In this document: piece by piece, positions 33,531-45,429 of the stretch | Layout: each line of letters starts with the position of its first letter | Numbering within the stretch: position 1 is the first letter of the stretch | Origin: Zasmidium citrigriseum | Taxonomy: Eukaryota > Ascomycota > Dothideomycetes > Mycosphaerellales > Mycosphaerellaceae | DNA length: 64,000 nucleotides | NCBI GenBank assembly: GCA_002786025.1 | Contig: NHNW01000004.1 | Coordinates: forward strand, 682,001-746,000 | Direction: 5' to 3' | The notes under the pieces: model-generated | Database searches by the model: none | What the model was told of the DNA's origin: nothing | Seen by the model: the letters and a program-made list of their open reading frames with translations, nothing else | Program-made: the position numbers and the translations under genes

Positions 33531-35410
33531 ATGTCGATAGAGGGGATGGCAAATGTCAATGGCGGCAGTAGCGACCAAGAATGGCTCGAATACCTGCGCA
33601 AAGGTGGGAATGGACCGTGGTTGCAAGGAGTGTTTTCTAACGGCCGTCAGGCTTGAAATCAGATATTCTCGACGACAACATTAAGCAGCCCGCGAAACCC
33701 CCGAACCAAAATGAAAGTTCATCACCTCAGAAGAAGCCCTCATTCGAGCCACAAGACCGCGATCACCTAAGCACTCCTTCAATGAGCCTCCCGGATGAGC
33801 TCTGGCTCTATGTGCTCCAATGCTCATGTACCTTTCCATCGGAAGTCTTCAGCACCGTCATGCTCAACCTGGTGAAGAACCCGAACATTACCTCCAGCCA
33901 TCTCTTCCGAGCGGACATCTTCTACGACAGCGAGCAAGACCACCTGTTCCAACCCGAGGATACGGATCAACAGCATGGCCTGGCGAAGCACCTGAAAGAA
34001 GAATTACGGCCGATCTCATCTTCATGGCCCGGCTTCCAACTCCAAAGAACTATCGTCCGCCAACTTATCCCACGAAACCCTCAACTCGACAAACCTCTCG
34101 TGCAGACCTGCCACTTCCTTCGACGAACAGACGACGAAGGCTCCGAGCAGACTATGGTTGTCTACATCCCGCACGTCAAAACCACAGAAGAAATGCCCTT
34201 CTACCATCCCACCGTCTCCCAACTCGCCTTTCTACACACCTGGCGAAGCGCACCATCCACCGAAGGAACTCAACCAGGCCAACTAACTCTCCTCTACCGC
34301 CCCTTCCCAACACATCCCCTCTCCAACAAGCTCACCCGCACCGCCCTCAAACTCCTCCAAACAATCCACAAACACGGACAAGGCCAACTCCTGGGCTACG
34401 AGAAACGCGTCCACCTCGACCAGATAATTCCGCAGAAAGCCTACCAGGACACTTATACCCGTCTTAAGACCAAGTATGGGAAGCAGTTGGCTCAGTCGTG
34501 GGTCGAGGTGACGGATCCGGGGAAACATGTTTTTGAGGATATAGCGATTGCGGCTTTTCTCATCGAACTTTGGAGGGGGATGTACAAGTCTCCAAACTCT
34601 AAGAGTGAAGAGGGAGAGGACAAGCCTCCCTTCCCAGGCTTCGTGGACATAGGCTGCGGCAATGGAATCCTCGTCTACATCCTCCTCTCAGAGGGCTACG
34701 ACGGCTGGGGTTTCGATGCACGTCGGCGGAAGACGTGGTCTACTTTCCCGGAGCACATCCAAGAGCGTCTGGAGCAGAGGATCCTTGTGCCTGATGTACT
34801 ACAAGAGAACGCATTATCGGCAAGTGAGAAAGAGGCATCATGGCACGATGGCGACTTTGGGAAGAATACTTTCATTGTATCCAACCACGCGGACGAGCTC
34901 ACTCCCTGGACACCTCTCCTTGCATATCTCAACGAGTCTGGGTTCATTGCGATTCCATGCTGCAGTCACGACCTCAGCGGTGCGCGATTCCGAGCGCCGG
35001 CGACGAGTAAAGGCACGAAAGAAGCCGCGAAGAGACTAGCGCAGCAGGAAGGGGTCAGCGCAGGAGACACCAATGGCCACAAGCCGCAAGCTGCGGAGAC
35101 GGGCTCTCTGAAACGCACAGAAGCACAGAAGAAGATGCCATCTGCGTACTCGACGCTGTGCTCTTATGTTGCGAGTCTGGCCACAGATGTTGGATTCCAG
35201 CCTGAGCAGGAAGTGCTACGGATTCCGAGCACAAGGAATACCTGCATCGTCGGAAGGAAGAACACCTGGGTCGAGGGGACGACGGAGGAAAGGAAAGCAA
35301 ACGTCGTCGAAGTGATAGAACGAGAACTGAAGAGAAGCATCACCTCCGTGGCGAGCGACTGGATCGAGCAGGCACAGAAGCTGATGAAGAAGCCCAGCAG
35401 TGGGCATTGA
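33531..35410 (+). CDS. TRM44: tRNA(Ser) uridine-2'-O methyltransferase TRM44
   Basis: Exons 33531..33603 and 33651..35410 (47-base intron with tctaac branch site and CAG end) give 610 residues. The long frame itself begins without an ATG, its first in-frame ATG lying inside conserved-looking sequence, so a first exon is needed; MSIEGMANVNGG..LEYLRKG fits in frame. Family features are SSHLFRADIFYDSEQD, the SAM-binding motif VDIGCGNGILVYILLSEGYDGWGFDAR at about residue 356, SNHADELTPW, IPCCSHDLSGARFR and the terminal STRNTCIVGRK. The enzyme 2'-O-methylates U44 of serine tRNAs in the cytoplasm. Length is close to yeast Trm44 (567). Confidence in the product is high, in the exact start moderate. 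Confidence 0.92.
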
Positions 35411-35846
35411 ATTGACATCGTAATTTGACGCCGCAGAGCGCCTCGCTAGAAGCAATCTTCCTGTCTGCAGGTATCTCGTGTCTCCGTCTCATCGTGCCAT
35501 CGCAGGCAGTCGTCATAGGTCTCGTAATCTCATCGTCGTCAATCGTAGGTATGGCCGTGCCGGCCTTGCATGAGGTTCAGCTCGAGGTGCGAGGGTACCT
35601 GGGCTTTCGGTACATTAGTTCTGTTTGCTCCCGATATCGTCCGTGAAGTGATGGTACCTTCTAGTCCGAGTAATATCCCGCCTTGCCGCGGTGCGCATAC
35701 ATATCATCGCGCACATACTCCGACTTGCGTCTGCTGTCCTCTTTCCTCCTGCTGTTCCATTAGCAACCTCCTCCACCAAGGTCCACACCGACTGGCAATC
35801 CAGCTGCCCGGCCACAACAGCGACTTTGACGAGGCTGTGTTGAAGC
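35411..35846. other. Convergent 3' spacer
   Basis: A 436-base spacer between the stops of TRM44 and the glycine-zipper protein. No gene seen. Confidence 0.45.
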
Positions 35847-37232
35847 TTACCTCGACGACGGTTGTGGCTGCGGCATCTGCGCGCTCAGTGGCGGCGGTCC
35901 TCGACGAGTGTCGACGTACCTCTCCCTAGCTTGGAAAGCGTTAGCACCAAGAGCTCCCACAGCAGCGCCAAATGCGGCAGGAATGCGGCCTTTTCCAATC
36001 TCACTGCCAACGAGTCCTCCGGCCAGAGCGCCTACTGCACTGTATCCTAACCCTCGCTGGGATGTGTCGAACGCCTCTCGGATTCCGGACTTACCTCTGC
36101 CTGGTGGTGCCAGGCGATCGTCGTTGCGTCGCTCGCTTCGCGCTCGTCGGAGATCACTGCGATGGTCGTAGCTGTCGGGGGAGTAGTCGTCTCGGCGGGA
36201 ATGTCTCCGTGATGGCGATCTCGAGTATGGACGCTCTGTTTCGGCATCATATCCATCGTAGCGGTCGTCGTATGGCTCGCCGTAACGGTCATCGTATTGT
36301 CTTGTGTTCCAGTATGGATCTGGCATGTAGCCTGGCTGACTTCCAGGAGGTGCTTCTTGAGCAAAGGGGTTCTGCTGGTAGGGTTGCTTGGCCACCGGTG
36401 GTGCGATTTGGTTCATGGCGTTTGGCTGGACGGAGCCGGTGTCTGATTGCGGAGGCGGGTACTGGTTCTGGGGCTGGCCGTAAATATTGGCATATGGCAC
36501 GTATCCTGTTGCCATTCCTCCGCGCAAAGTGGATGTCGACTGGCTGGCGAGATTGGGCTGGGGAGATGGCTGTTGCGGACTGAGCGGGTTGGTGGAGGCT
36601 TGAGAGAAGGATCCGGCCGGACCTGGATACATGTAACCAGAACCGGCGGCGGCGGCTGCAGCTGCAGCTTGAGGACTCAGAGGGCTCAAAGGAGGCTCGA
36701 CAGGACCGTTGTGGTATGAGAAGCCTCCGTTCAAGTCGGCATCTCCATTGCGATACTCTCTCTGCGGTCGCTTGGGACGATCATTGGCGCCTCCGTTCCT
36801 GTATTTGTCGGCCCTGCTTCTCCGCCGTCTGGGTCGATCGTTGACAGAGTCGTAGCTGTCGTCCGGCCCATCGAACGACCTGTGGTGACGGCTATGGCCA
36901 TCCGAGCGGTATCCGTCGTCGCGATCGTCTCTGCGCGATCTCCTGTCATCCTCGTAGGGATCCTCGTCCTCGCTGTGCCGACGACTGCTCCTGTGCTTCT
37001 TCATCTCTTCTCTCTTCTCGACTTGTTGTACTTCGGATTTCGCGTTGTCCTTTGCTTTGTAGTAACCGCCGGGGATCTTGTCAAACCAACGGTCAGGAAT
37101 CTTGTCCGAGCCCCACATGACCCCTTCACTCACTTCGCATTAGCTTATCACGGCCTTGAAGGTTGGCAGGCTGGGATGCGCCTGGTCGTTCGCCTTTCCA
37201 ACCAACGTACCTCGTAGAATGAGCTTTTCCAT
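35847..37232 (-). CDS. Glycine-zipper protein with RS/D-rich middle, unknown function
   Basis: Exons 37232..37211 (22 bases) and 37123..35847 give 432 residues. The first exon encodes MEKLILRG and joins VMWGSDKIPDRWFDKIPGGYYKAKDN; without it the frame would start at the ATG at 37118, giving 423 residues. The N-terminal 35 residues look conserved (KIPDRWFDKIPGGYY). The middle is highly charged (Arg/Asp/Ser/Tyr repeats) and then Pro/Gln-rich, with a run of eight alanines at about 165. Near the C-terminus GLGYSAVGALAGGLVGSEIGKG and AAFGAAVGALGANAF form a two-helix glycine zipper, a motif that packs helices in membranes. I do not recognise the family. A membrane-associated protein with a long disordered arm is the most that can be said. 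Confidence 0.8.
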
Positions 37233-38050
37233 GGCGGCGGGCGTCGTTTGGGCCTGCCTATGAACCCAGCCGCCCGCAAACCTTCTGAGTCAATATCAGG
37301 ATGGGCCGCGCAGTGTTCCCTGATTCACGTGAATCGGGCGTAAAGACATGCAAGGATCAGCACGTCGCAGGATGTCGGCCAGGTTTAGCAGGTCGGTCTT
37401 TGGGTCGCAGCGCAGTAGTGTTCTGTTGAACGACGTCGATGTCTCGTCAGTAGCAGCTGCGGTTGCTGAGCGTGAGTTGGAGGGATATGAGCAGGTAGAG
37501 AATGTTGCTGAGCAGGCGACGAGGAGAGGTGACGGTGACGGTGACGGTCGCAGACCGACGAAGCCTTACCGATGGCGTTTGCTAGAGGCGCAGGTGTTGC
37601 GGGTGGTGGGTGCAAGTGGGTGGTGCTGCAGAGCCGTCGCAAGTCGCGCATGCTGTTCTAGCGACCCACGTCATCTACGACCGGCGGCGGCGACGGCGGG
37701 TGCGTGTGGCAGAAGCGGTGGCTGCCCGAACACAGCGCACTGCCGGCGGTCATGCGCACTGTTTGCTGTTGTGAGCTGGCCTGGTCTGGCCAACAGCGCT
37801 GCTTTTTCGTCTCGCCCGGCTGCGAGTCAGACCACGGCGATGCCTGCAGACGTTCGTCTCGCCGACCTGTCGTTCTTCATCTTGTCCCGGCCCGACCCTC
37901 CAATCACATGCAATCACTTCAGCCGCGATCGATGAGATATCTGGGAACGACATTGAAATGAAGAAGGAGATTTTTGGTGAGGATCTTGGACTTTCGCGAT
38001 TGAATTATAATTACTTGAATGTAACGACAGCCCTACATTCAATCCTCCTT
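37233..38050. other. Spacer between two minus-strand genes
   Basis: The spacer lies upstream of the glycine-zipper gene and downstream of IPI1. An open frame of 195 residues on plus (37348..37935) has Ala/Arg/Cys-rich random composition and is left out. A six-base tandem repeat (GACGGT-type, about four units) lies at 37529-37551. Confidence 0.45.
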
Positions 38051-39067
38051 CTAGGCAACGTCCACAAGCTTGAGGGCCTTATTCACCATCGCCGCCGCCC
38101 GGCCTACCTCTCCTCCCTCCCTCTTCGCCTCTTCAACTCCATGTTGAAATGCCGAGTGCATATTCATCTCTATGAAAATCCCCATTCGTTCTTCTACATC
38201 CTCGTAGACCTCGCTTTCCAAGTCTCGTGGGGCTCCGAATAGATTCAAGTAGCTATAAGGATTGCTCTTGCTCGGCAGCAGATGAGCATCCGTCTGGCAA
38301 AGTGGAAAGAGTGCAGCTGCTCGTCGTTGCTCTGCGTCTGGATCTGGAGCGTCCTTGGCTAGCCCTGCTGTCAAGAAATGGGCGAGACTGCTGAGCTGAT
38401 GCACCAGCAGCTTGTTGCTGCCCATATTTGATGTCTTCTTGGTGGAAGACCAGTTGCCACTCGGTGTAGTCGTGGTGGTCGGAGTTGTGCCCTCCCACGA
38501 GAGCAAGTTCTGAAACGTCTGCAGTGTCTTCACCCAACTTCCTGCAATGCCAATCACGGCTTGCTCATTCGTTTCCAGCAGCCAGTCCAGAACATCCAAT
38601 GATGCCAGGCGAATGTCAGTGGAGAGATGCGTCAGTCCTGCCCGAGTGTACAGCAGTGTCTGCTCCAAAGATCCGAGCTGAGATTTCGGAAGAATCTTGA
38701 GCAGCTTCAAGAGTTGCTGTCGGACAGAAGAGTTTCCGTCCAGAATCAGAGGTTGAGCCTTGCTGAGGACGGTCGAAGCCGGTTGCGGCAAACTGTCCGG
38801 ATTGGTAGACACGACTGTCGTGAGATATGTAAGAGCATCGCGGCGTTGGACATCGTTCTTGCTGCTCAGAAGAGACAAATTGTGGTTGAACAGAGCTGCA
38901 GCATCTCGTCCAGATTCGCTGAGATTCTGCTGCTTGAGAATAATCGACTTCGCGGCGAAGCTGGTATCGGTGGCGTTCGTGTTCTTGGGTCGAGTCTTTC
39001 CGACCTTGAGTTTGGGCTTTTGGAAGTCTTGCTTCTTCTCCTTTTTCTTCTTCGATGACGACCCCAT
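38051..39067 (-). CDS. IPI1: Pre-rRNA-processing protein IPI1
   Basis: A single exon of 338 residues starting MGSSSKKKKEKKQDFQKPKLKVGK. The Lys-rich N-terminus, the KPKLKVGKTRPKNTNATDTSF motif and the following HEAT-like helices (SLLSSKNDVQRRDALTYLTTVV, SVRQQLLKLLKILP, IRLASLDVLDWLLE) are the signature of the Ipi1/TEX10 family. In the Rix1 complex (Rix1-Ipi1-Ipi3) the protein supports ITS2 removal and late 60S maturation in the nucleoplasm. Length matches budding-yeast Ipi1 (334). The gene is divergent from a roadblock light chain with only 286 bases between starts, so they share a promoter. Confidence 0.93.
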   Translation of the reverse strand: MGSSSKKKKEKKQDFQKPKLKVGKTRPKNTNATDTSFAAKSIILKQQNLSESGRDAAALFNHNLSLLSSKNDVQRRDALTYLTTVVSTNPDSLPQPASTVLSKAQPLILDGNSSVRQQLLKLLKILPKSQLGSLEQTLLYTRAGLTHLSTDIRLASLDVLDWLLETNEQAVIGIAGSWVKTLQTFQNLLSWEGTTPTTTTTPSGNWSSTKKTSNMGSNKLLVHQLSSLAHFLTAGLAKDAPDPDAEQRRAAALFPLCQTDAHLLPSKSNPYSYLNLFGAPRDLESEVYEDVEERMGIFIEMNMHSAFQHGVEEAKREGGEVGRAAAMVNKALKLVDVA

Positions 39068-39353
39068 ATCTCCTCAGCCGCTGTCCAGGTGCACCAAATC
39101 AGCGAGAACGAAGGGTAGGAGTCTTGTACTTGTCATTTGCGCATGCAATGCAAGTTTCAGGAAGAAGAGAAGATGGGAGGTCAAAATTCTTGTCGGTCTG
39201 TCGTCTGCCGATGCCGATCGCGGCTCGGTCCGCGACACGTGGAGACGCGACTAGCTTTGGCATTCGCGACCACTTCAATCGTTGCACCGACCTGGAGCAT
39301 CATGCAAACGAACTGTTCACGGCCTTGACGCTGACCGCTCCATTTCGAACGAC

Positions 39354-39817
39354 ATGCAGCAGCCGTCGCCATCAGAAGAGACGGCCAATCTCCTTGCACG
39401 ACTTTCGAATCGACCAGGCGTTCAGGGAACATTGATCTTGTCGCGAGACACTGGAACTATCGTGCGATCCTCTGGACTGGTGACTGCAGAGGAAGAGGCA
39501 GAAGGCGAGGCAGTGCCACCTGGAAGTAGTGGTGGTCAGACGAATGGTGTGGACGGGGAGAACAAGAAGAAAGGCACAAGGAGAGCCGAAGATGTCGCCC
39601 GGCTTGTGTGGAAGTTCGTCCAGAGCGCTGGGACTATGGTCGAAGAGCTGAACGGCGAGTCTGACGAGGCGAAGCTATTGCGAGTGCGGACGAAGAAGAA
39701 CGAGCTCGTGGTCGTTCCAGGTTGGTAGCGAGAAGATAGAAGGGGAGGGTTTGGGCTGATCAGGATGCAGATTCAAAGTTCCTCCTTGTCGTTATTCACG
39801 ACACGCCTCCTGCTTGA
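39354..39817 (+). CDS. Dynein light chain, roadblock/LC7 type
   Basis: Exons 39354..39720 and 39771..39817 (50-base intron) give 137 residues starting MQQPSPSEET. The Roadblock/LC7 fold is visible in NLLARLSNRPGVQGTLILSRDTGTIVRSSG and VARLVWKFVQSAGTMVEEL, and the spliced end NELVVVPDSKFLLVVIHDTPPA gives the expected last beta strand; without splicing the frame stops at VPGW and lacks it. An extra 35-residue Glu/Gly-rich loop (about residues 40-75) sits between strand and helix. The family forms homodimers in cytoplasmic dynein, binding the intermediate chain. A Ragulator/MglB-like role is a less likely alternative. Confidence 0.9.
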
Positions 39818-40131
39818 TGCCGGACTGAGTACGGATACCCATTAACGTACGCCGCGAGCCGAATTCCAGATTAAAGCCCCGGTAAGGCCACATCTCCCAC
39901 ACCAGAAGAGCGAGACGGTCAGAGGAAGCCTGGCGTACAACGCTCTGGGGAAAGGCCATGCCGCATCAAAGTCTTTGAAGGCAAAGGGACGGCCAATCCA
40001 ACCAATTACACGGCAAGCCACGGCAAAAGCAGTTCACCCGATCGACGCTAGCTATGGCGCGAGCAGGACAAGAGTCTTGGAAGGCACGCGGACGAAGAAA
40101 GCAAGAACATGCAAATATCAGCGGCCCTGAA
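39818..40131. other. Convergent 3' spacer
   Basis: A 314-base spacer between the stops of the roadblock and NTF2-like genes. No gene seen. Confidence 0.45.
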
Positions 40132-40636
40132 CTACCAGTGCTGCTCCCCAATCTGCACACTGTTCACATCAACCCCGTCCTTGAACCATCTCTCATCCTC
40201 TCCGATCTCCACATCATTTCCACTCATTTGCCGCTTCCTCATTCTTCCATCCTCTGCAAAGGTCCAGTCCTCCAATCCATAGCATCTCTTCCACTTCATC
40301 CCGTCGTGTGAGTCTTGGTACTCATACCAAAACTGGACGGCGATCTTGTTATCGTTGAAGGCGAAGAGCTCCTTGCGCAACTTGTAGTTGTGCTCCTTCT
40401 CCCACTTCCAGGTGAGGAACGCAACGATATCTTGGGTACCCTTGAGAAACTTGTCTCTGTTGCGCCAGACGGAGTCCTTAGTGTAGGCTTTGGCAATGTT
40501 CTCGGGATTTCTGGGAGACTTGTGAGTTCGGTCGACGAGGTTTATTGGCATTCAATTACCTTGTGTTCCAGAGATCTTGAGCTTTCTTGACCTTTTGATG
40601 GGCCGTTTCGGCAGTAAAAGGAGGAGCTAGGGACAT
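40132..40636 (-). CDS. NTF2-like protein, DUF1348 type
   Basis: Exons 40636..40560 and 40510..40132 (49-base intron) give 151 residues: MSLAPPFTAETAHQKVKKAQDLWNT then RNPENIAKAYTKDSVWRNRDKF, the spliced Arg codon being AG|A. The pattern AxxxWNxxxPxxxAxAYTxDSxWRNR, FLTWKWEKEHNYKLRKELFAF, IAVQFWYEYQD and YGLEDWTFAEDGRMRKRQMSGND is the DUF1348 branch of the SnoaL/NTF2 cone fold. Members are small cytosolic proteins of unproven function in bacteria and fungi. Length is typical (about 150-155). A TATAAAG element lies about 80 bases upstream, suggesting an inducible promoter. Confidence 0.9.
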
Positions 40637-41507
40637 GGTGAATGTTTCAATCAAGCAGATGTCAATGCGTTGATTTGAAGCAGAGATGGAGCTACTCCAC
40701 AGCGAAGAGAGCTTCCTTTATACATTTTCTGTACCGACGCGCGCAGACGCACAACTTGTGCTCATCAGCATGTCCGCCTTTACGAACACAGCAGAACTTG
40801 CATTGCAGCACTGTTCAACGATGAGGCGAACGGCTGCAAGAGCACATTTCTCTAAAGCCCTACAGGGATCTTCGCTCCTCCTCCACCTTCTCCGGTGTGG
40901 ATGTCATCCATCAACCTCTGTCCACACTTCGCAGTCTTGGGTTCAGAGACATCGACTTGAGACAATCTGCTCGACTGAGTACACAGCAGCGATGGAAGAC
41001 TCATCGTTCATCCCTCCCTCCCTGGACCCAGTTCCATCGATGGAGTTTGGCTTCTTATCGCCGTGTCTTGGCCGGTTGATGCGACTTTCATCCGCTGACA
41101 AAGGCGTGATGCTACGCACTCTGGAATCGACAAGAGATCCTGCCTAGGAAATTCAGCATACCTCATTCGCGAAACCGACTGCTTTTGTGTTCCACGCGAC
41201 GCTTGGAAGACATCTCGGCGTGGTAAAGGACAACGTCATCCACAGTCCAGACGCTGGAGAGCTACAAAACATCTGCAGCAGCCTGACAAAGCATCCGGTA
41301 CACTGCCACCGCCCAAAACTCTCCGCTCCCAGAGTTGCGGCGCATAGCACATCCCTGGCTGCGTGCAAGCGTCGTCGCTAGAGCTGGTCGACTGGTGCGT
41401 CACCAATCGCCGCCTTCTGGCCAGCGAATCCTTCCAATCCTTTTGGCAGCGCTCCGCAAAAGGACCTGTCCTCACGTCTCTCCTCTCTCATCGCATCCGT
41501 CGCCACC
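40637..41507. other. Divergent promoter region
   Basis: An 871-base spacer between the NTF2-like gene and the Zn2Cys6 regulator. A TATA element for the minus gene lies at 40716-40722. An open frame at 40686..41147 (153 residues) has no motif and runs through that TATA element; I leave it out. Confidence 0.5.
40716..40722 (-). promoter_or_regulatory. TATA box of the NTF2-like gene
   Basis: TATAAAG on the minus strand, about 80 bases upstream of the ATG at 40636. Confidence 0.5.
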
Positions 41508-44487
41508 ATGTCTGACGAAACGAACGCCGCTACCAACGGATCCACCCAGACGCAGACTCAGCAGACGCTGAACAACATCGCCAATGGCACACATCTCAAG
41601 CAGAAGCGCGCTCGATCGCAATTGAGCTGTATACCATGTCGACAAGGCAAGCTGAAATGTAATCGATCGCACGATCCCGCATGCGATCAGTGTATCAAGC
41701 GGAATCGAGAATCGTCATGTCTCTACGTGCCACCCCCCGTCAAGCAGAAGCCCGCGTCCAACGTCAAGGGTCGCATCCGGCAACTCGAGAATTTGGTCGT
41801 GGATTTGATGAACCAGCAGAGCACCCAGAATCCTCAAACCAATGGCAATAGCGAGCAGCAAGAGAAGAGCCCGAGCGAGGGTAGTCCTACGACCAACGGA
41901 CACCGCCAGTCGGTTTCCTTTTCGCAGCCCACACCTCCGAGCGACAACGACTCGAACTCCCCAACGAATGCAGGCACAGGTCGCTCTGGGAGCACGCAAG
42001 ATGAGGTGGATGGAGCTATCAAGCCGTTTGGTAGACTGCGAGTGAGCAAGAACGAAATCAGCTATGTTGGGGAGACACATTGGCAAGCTATATTGAATGG
42101 CATATCGGAGCTGAAACGAGACCTTGGCGACAATGAGGATGGCGAAGCAGATCAGACAAATGGTCAGGGCGACGGAGAGGAACATGAAGTCGATGTGTAT
42201 GGCAACGCTTTTGGAAATGTGCCTCTCCCTAGCTTGCCTGGCGGCGACAAAGGTGATCTGCAACCTCATGCCACGACAGGACTTGGATTCTTAATTGGGT
42301 CCTCAAACTTCGTATCAAGGGAGCAACTCATCTCATCAGTACCAGAGAAAAGGGTCGCGGATCGCCTGCTTAGCCTATGGTTCAACTCTCCCGACCCCTT
42401 CAAGCCCATCATTCACGCACCCACATTTCAAGACGAGTACAGGCGATTTTGGAAGAATCCGGACGACACACCTACCATGTGGCTGGGCCTCCTATATGCC
42501 ATTCTCAGCCTTGCGGCTTCTTTTGGGCTGCGCGACACCGATCCAACGAGCGCCGCGGCGCAGGCAATTCTGGCAGACGTGAACAAGTACCACACGCTAT
42601 GTGGATCGGCTGCAGTGTTGGCGGACTTCACCAAGCCGAAGAAGTACACGATCGAGTGCTTGATCCTTTACTCGGCGGGGTTGAGGAGCAACGACGCGTT
42701 CGTGAACGTATGGCTGATGATCGGGGTATGTGTTGGGCGCTAACCATTGTCCATTTGAAGAGTACTTGCTGACCTCTTCATTCTTCCTACAGCTTATTGT
42801 GCGACTCGCTCTTCGAATGGGATACCACCGAGATCCTGCCAGCTATCCTGAAATATCGACATTCGATGGCGAGATGAGGCGAAGAGTGTGGGCAATCATC
42901 AGCATGATTGACGTTCTGATCTCTTTCCAGCTTGGCCTGCCTTCCATGGTAAGCATTATAGAGCGTTGATTTAATGGGACTTGATGCTGACTGTCCGCGC
43001 AGGTGAGAACGCTACAGTCTGATACGCAGTCTCCACGGAACCTCCTAGACCGCGACTTCAATGTCAATACGAAGGTTCTCCCGCCGAGTAGAGGCATAGA
43101 TGAGCTGACGCCCTCCTCCTACACACGTGCCAAGCTGCGGATTACGAGAATCTTTGCCGATGCATCAGAAATGAGCCACGCGACGATTCCACCGTCCCAC
43201 GAGGAAATGATGGAGCTGGACAGGAAGCTCGAAGAAGCCAGAGCGCAGATTCCACCACTCTTGCAGATGCCCGACATCAGCGAGCTGGTCACTGATCCGG
43301 CGGAACAACTCATGTGCCGTTTTAATCTGGACCTGCTTTATCTGAAAGTCAAGATGGTGCTTCATCGACGATACATGGAGAAGCCGTTTTCACAACTTTC
43401 TCCACATGAACAACAGATGGGAATCGGTTTCAGCAGAAAGGCTTGTACTCAGTGCGCGCTGCGAGTCCTTCAGCACCATCACACAATCTATACGGCGAGT
43501 CAGCCTGGTGGACAGCTCGAAAGTGTTAAGTGGTACATGGGATCGATATCGACTCACGATTTCCTTCTCGCTGCCATGATTATCTGCCTGGAATTGTCAC
43601 AGCAAATCAATCCGGATGCGGAAGTCTTGAATCCAACAGGGAGGCTCTGTCCTCAGCGTGCTGCAATGATGGATGCGTTGGAAAAGAGTCAAAAGATCTG
43701 GGCAGACGCCAGCAAACGCAAGCGGCGACCTAACCAATTCGTGGGCAAAGATGAACACGCACGCGGCGACCATATGTTCGACGAGACGGATAAGGCCAGT
43801 CGAGCTATGGCCGTCATGTTGGAGAAAGTCAAGGCTCGATTCCCACAACAGGCGAATGCCCTGGCACAATTTCAAGACAGTCCTGGTCAGATGGGTCAGT
43901 TGAACAGCGATCTCGGGATGTTGCCAACACCGATGCATACATCCACCGGCGAGCCCCCACAGTTTGGTGGCGTGGTGTCGTTCCATCAATGGGACAACAT
44001 GACAGGTGTTCCAGATGGACTGACTCTTAACAACCATGCATTCACAGCCAACACAAACTCGAGCAACACGCTTTCACAGCCGAACTCCAATGACACTTCG
44101 CCTGAACAAATCGGCCAGTTCCCCGACTTCTCCATGATCGGAGACATGCTGGACATGCCGGGCAACATCGACTGGGACATGTTCGATCAAGGCGTTACGA
44201 AGAGACAACAGTTCGCAGAAGGACAGTCGAGCGACGGCCCCTTCCCCTTGACTGGTTTCGCGGGCACGCCTGGAGCAATGGAGATGCCGATCGCAGGCAA
44301 CGCAATGGTTGGCGGCGGCACGGGGCCTGGCAGCGGTGCCAATGTGTATCCAGGTTCCTGGATGTCGTTCCAAGATATGGAGGATGTGAACTTCGACATG
44401 CCGGGGATCGAGACCTACACGGACAAGTCTGGCTACTTCTCGATGCCGGACAGCAATCAGAACAGTTGGAGAGATGGCGCGGTATGA
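41508..44487 (+). CDS. Zn2Cys6 fungal transcription factor
   Basis: Exons 41508..42725, 42793..42948 and 43003..44487, all phase 0, give 952 residues. The binuclear cluster has Cys41, 44, 51, 59, 62 and 71 (Cx2Cx6Cx7Cx2Cx8C), preceded by a basic KQKRAR and followed by a linker and a short coiled coil (IRQLENLVVDLMNQQ). The fungal-specific middle-homology domain runs from about 250 to 640, including LSLWFNSPDPFKPIIHAPTF, LRMGYHRDP and MRRRVWAIISMIDVLISFQLGLPSM. The C-terminal 250 residues are Met/Asn/Gly/Asp-rich and acidic, a plausible activation domain. Such proteins bind CGG half-sites as dimers in the nucleus. The target is unknown; the sugar-type transporter next downstream on the same strand is a candidate. 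Confidence 0.92.
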
Positions 44488-45429
44488 TAGATGGGCTTAT
44501 GAAATCATGCATTCATGGACGAAGAGATACCTGATACCAGAGCGACGTGCTCACGACACCGCAGTCTTGCTTCTCTCATCACCACTTCGCCAATGACGAA
44601 CGCTCTCCAGACCCGACGTGGGCATCCGGCGAAAAGTGTTTCGATATGGTCATGTGTACGACAGTACGACTCGAATCGCTCTTTGACGATCCACTTCTCA
44701 CGCATCTGTTTCCCAACCATAGCCAAGCGCGACCACGACGCCGAGATATGAGTGGCCAGTCCGGCACCATTCTCGATAGTGCCGGGATAAGAGCGGTAAA
44801 TGCAGCCTGACCCCTGCGGTTTGCGAAGAGCCTCAAGATGGTCCCGAGGAAGCCGTTGCTTCGTCTTGGTGTGGTCGCTTGGGAATTTTCATCGCAGAGA
44901 CGCTGATGGCAAGCAACTCCAACACCACTTCCATCCCCTCATGAAACCTCTGCTCACACCCTCCACAGATGCCTTCACCAATGCAAACAGAGATCAACAC
45001 AATGTCTGATAAAAGGATGCATCAGAAACCCGCTAGAAGCCATCCTCCAAAAAGCCAGAGTGGATCAAGCATACCGGACCGATTTCTTGCATGAGCTTGT
45101 GGAGCTTGGTCCACTTGGCCTCAACCCTACCTCGAACATCATTCGCTCTTTCGTCTCCAGGATAAACGTGCACTGTGCCATGGAGTGCCGGCTGAAGCGT
45201 GGAGTTGCATTCTGCCTCGAGACGTCGCACGCGGAGCGTTGGAGAGCCCGAGGGGAAGTCTCCACGAGTGTGGGAGTATAAAATGCGGAGGGGAGGCGTG
45301 GGAGTGTGGTAGGTTTTTTTTCCTCTACGAGCTTTCGCCCAAGGTTTCGATCGGGTGTTCTTTCCCTCTTTCTTGCTGGACGACATCGACTGTGCTTTTG
45401 CACATACTTGTCGCCTTTTTAGATTCGAC
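44488..45429. other. Promoter region of the MFS transporter
   Basis: A 942-base tandem spacer. A TATAAAA box lies at 45277-45283, followed by a T-rich tract and CT-rich leader. No gene seen. Confidence 0.5.
45277..45283 (+). promoter_or_regulatory. TATA box of the MFS transporter
   Basis: TATAAAA about 150 bases upstream of the ATG at 45430, followed by a T-tract and pyrimidine-rich leader, as in highly regulated fungal promoters. Confidence 0.55.
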
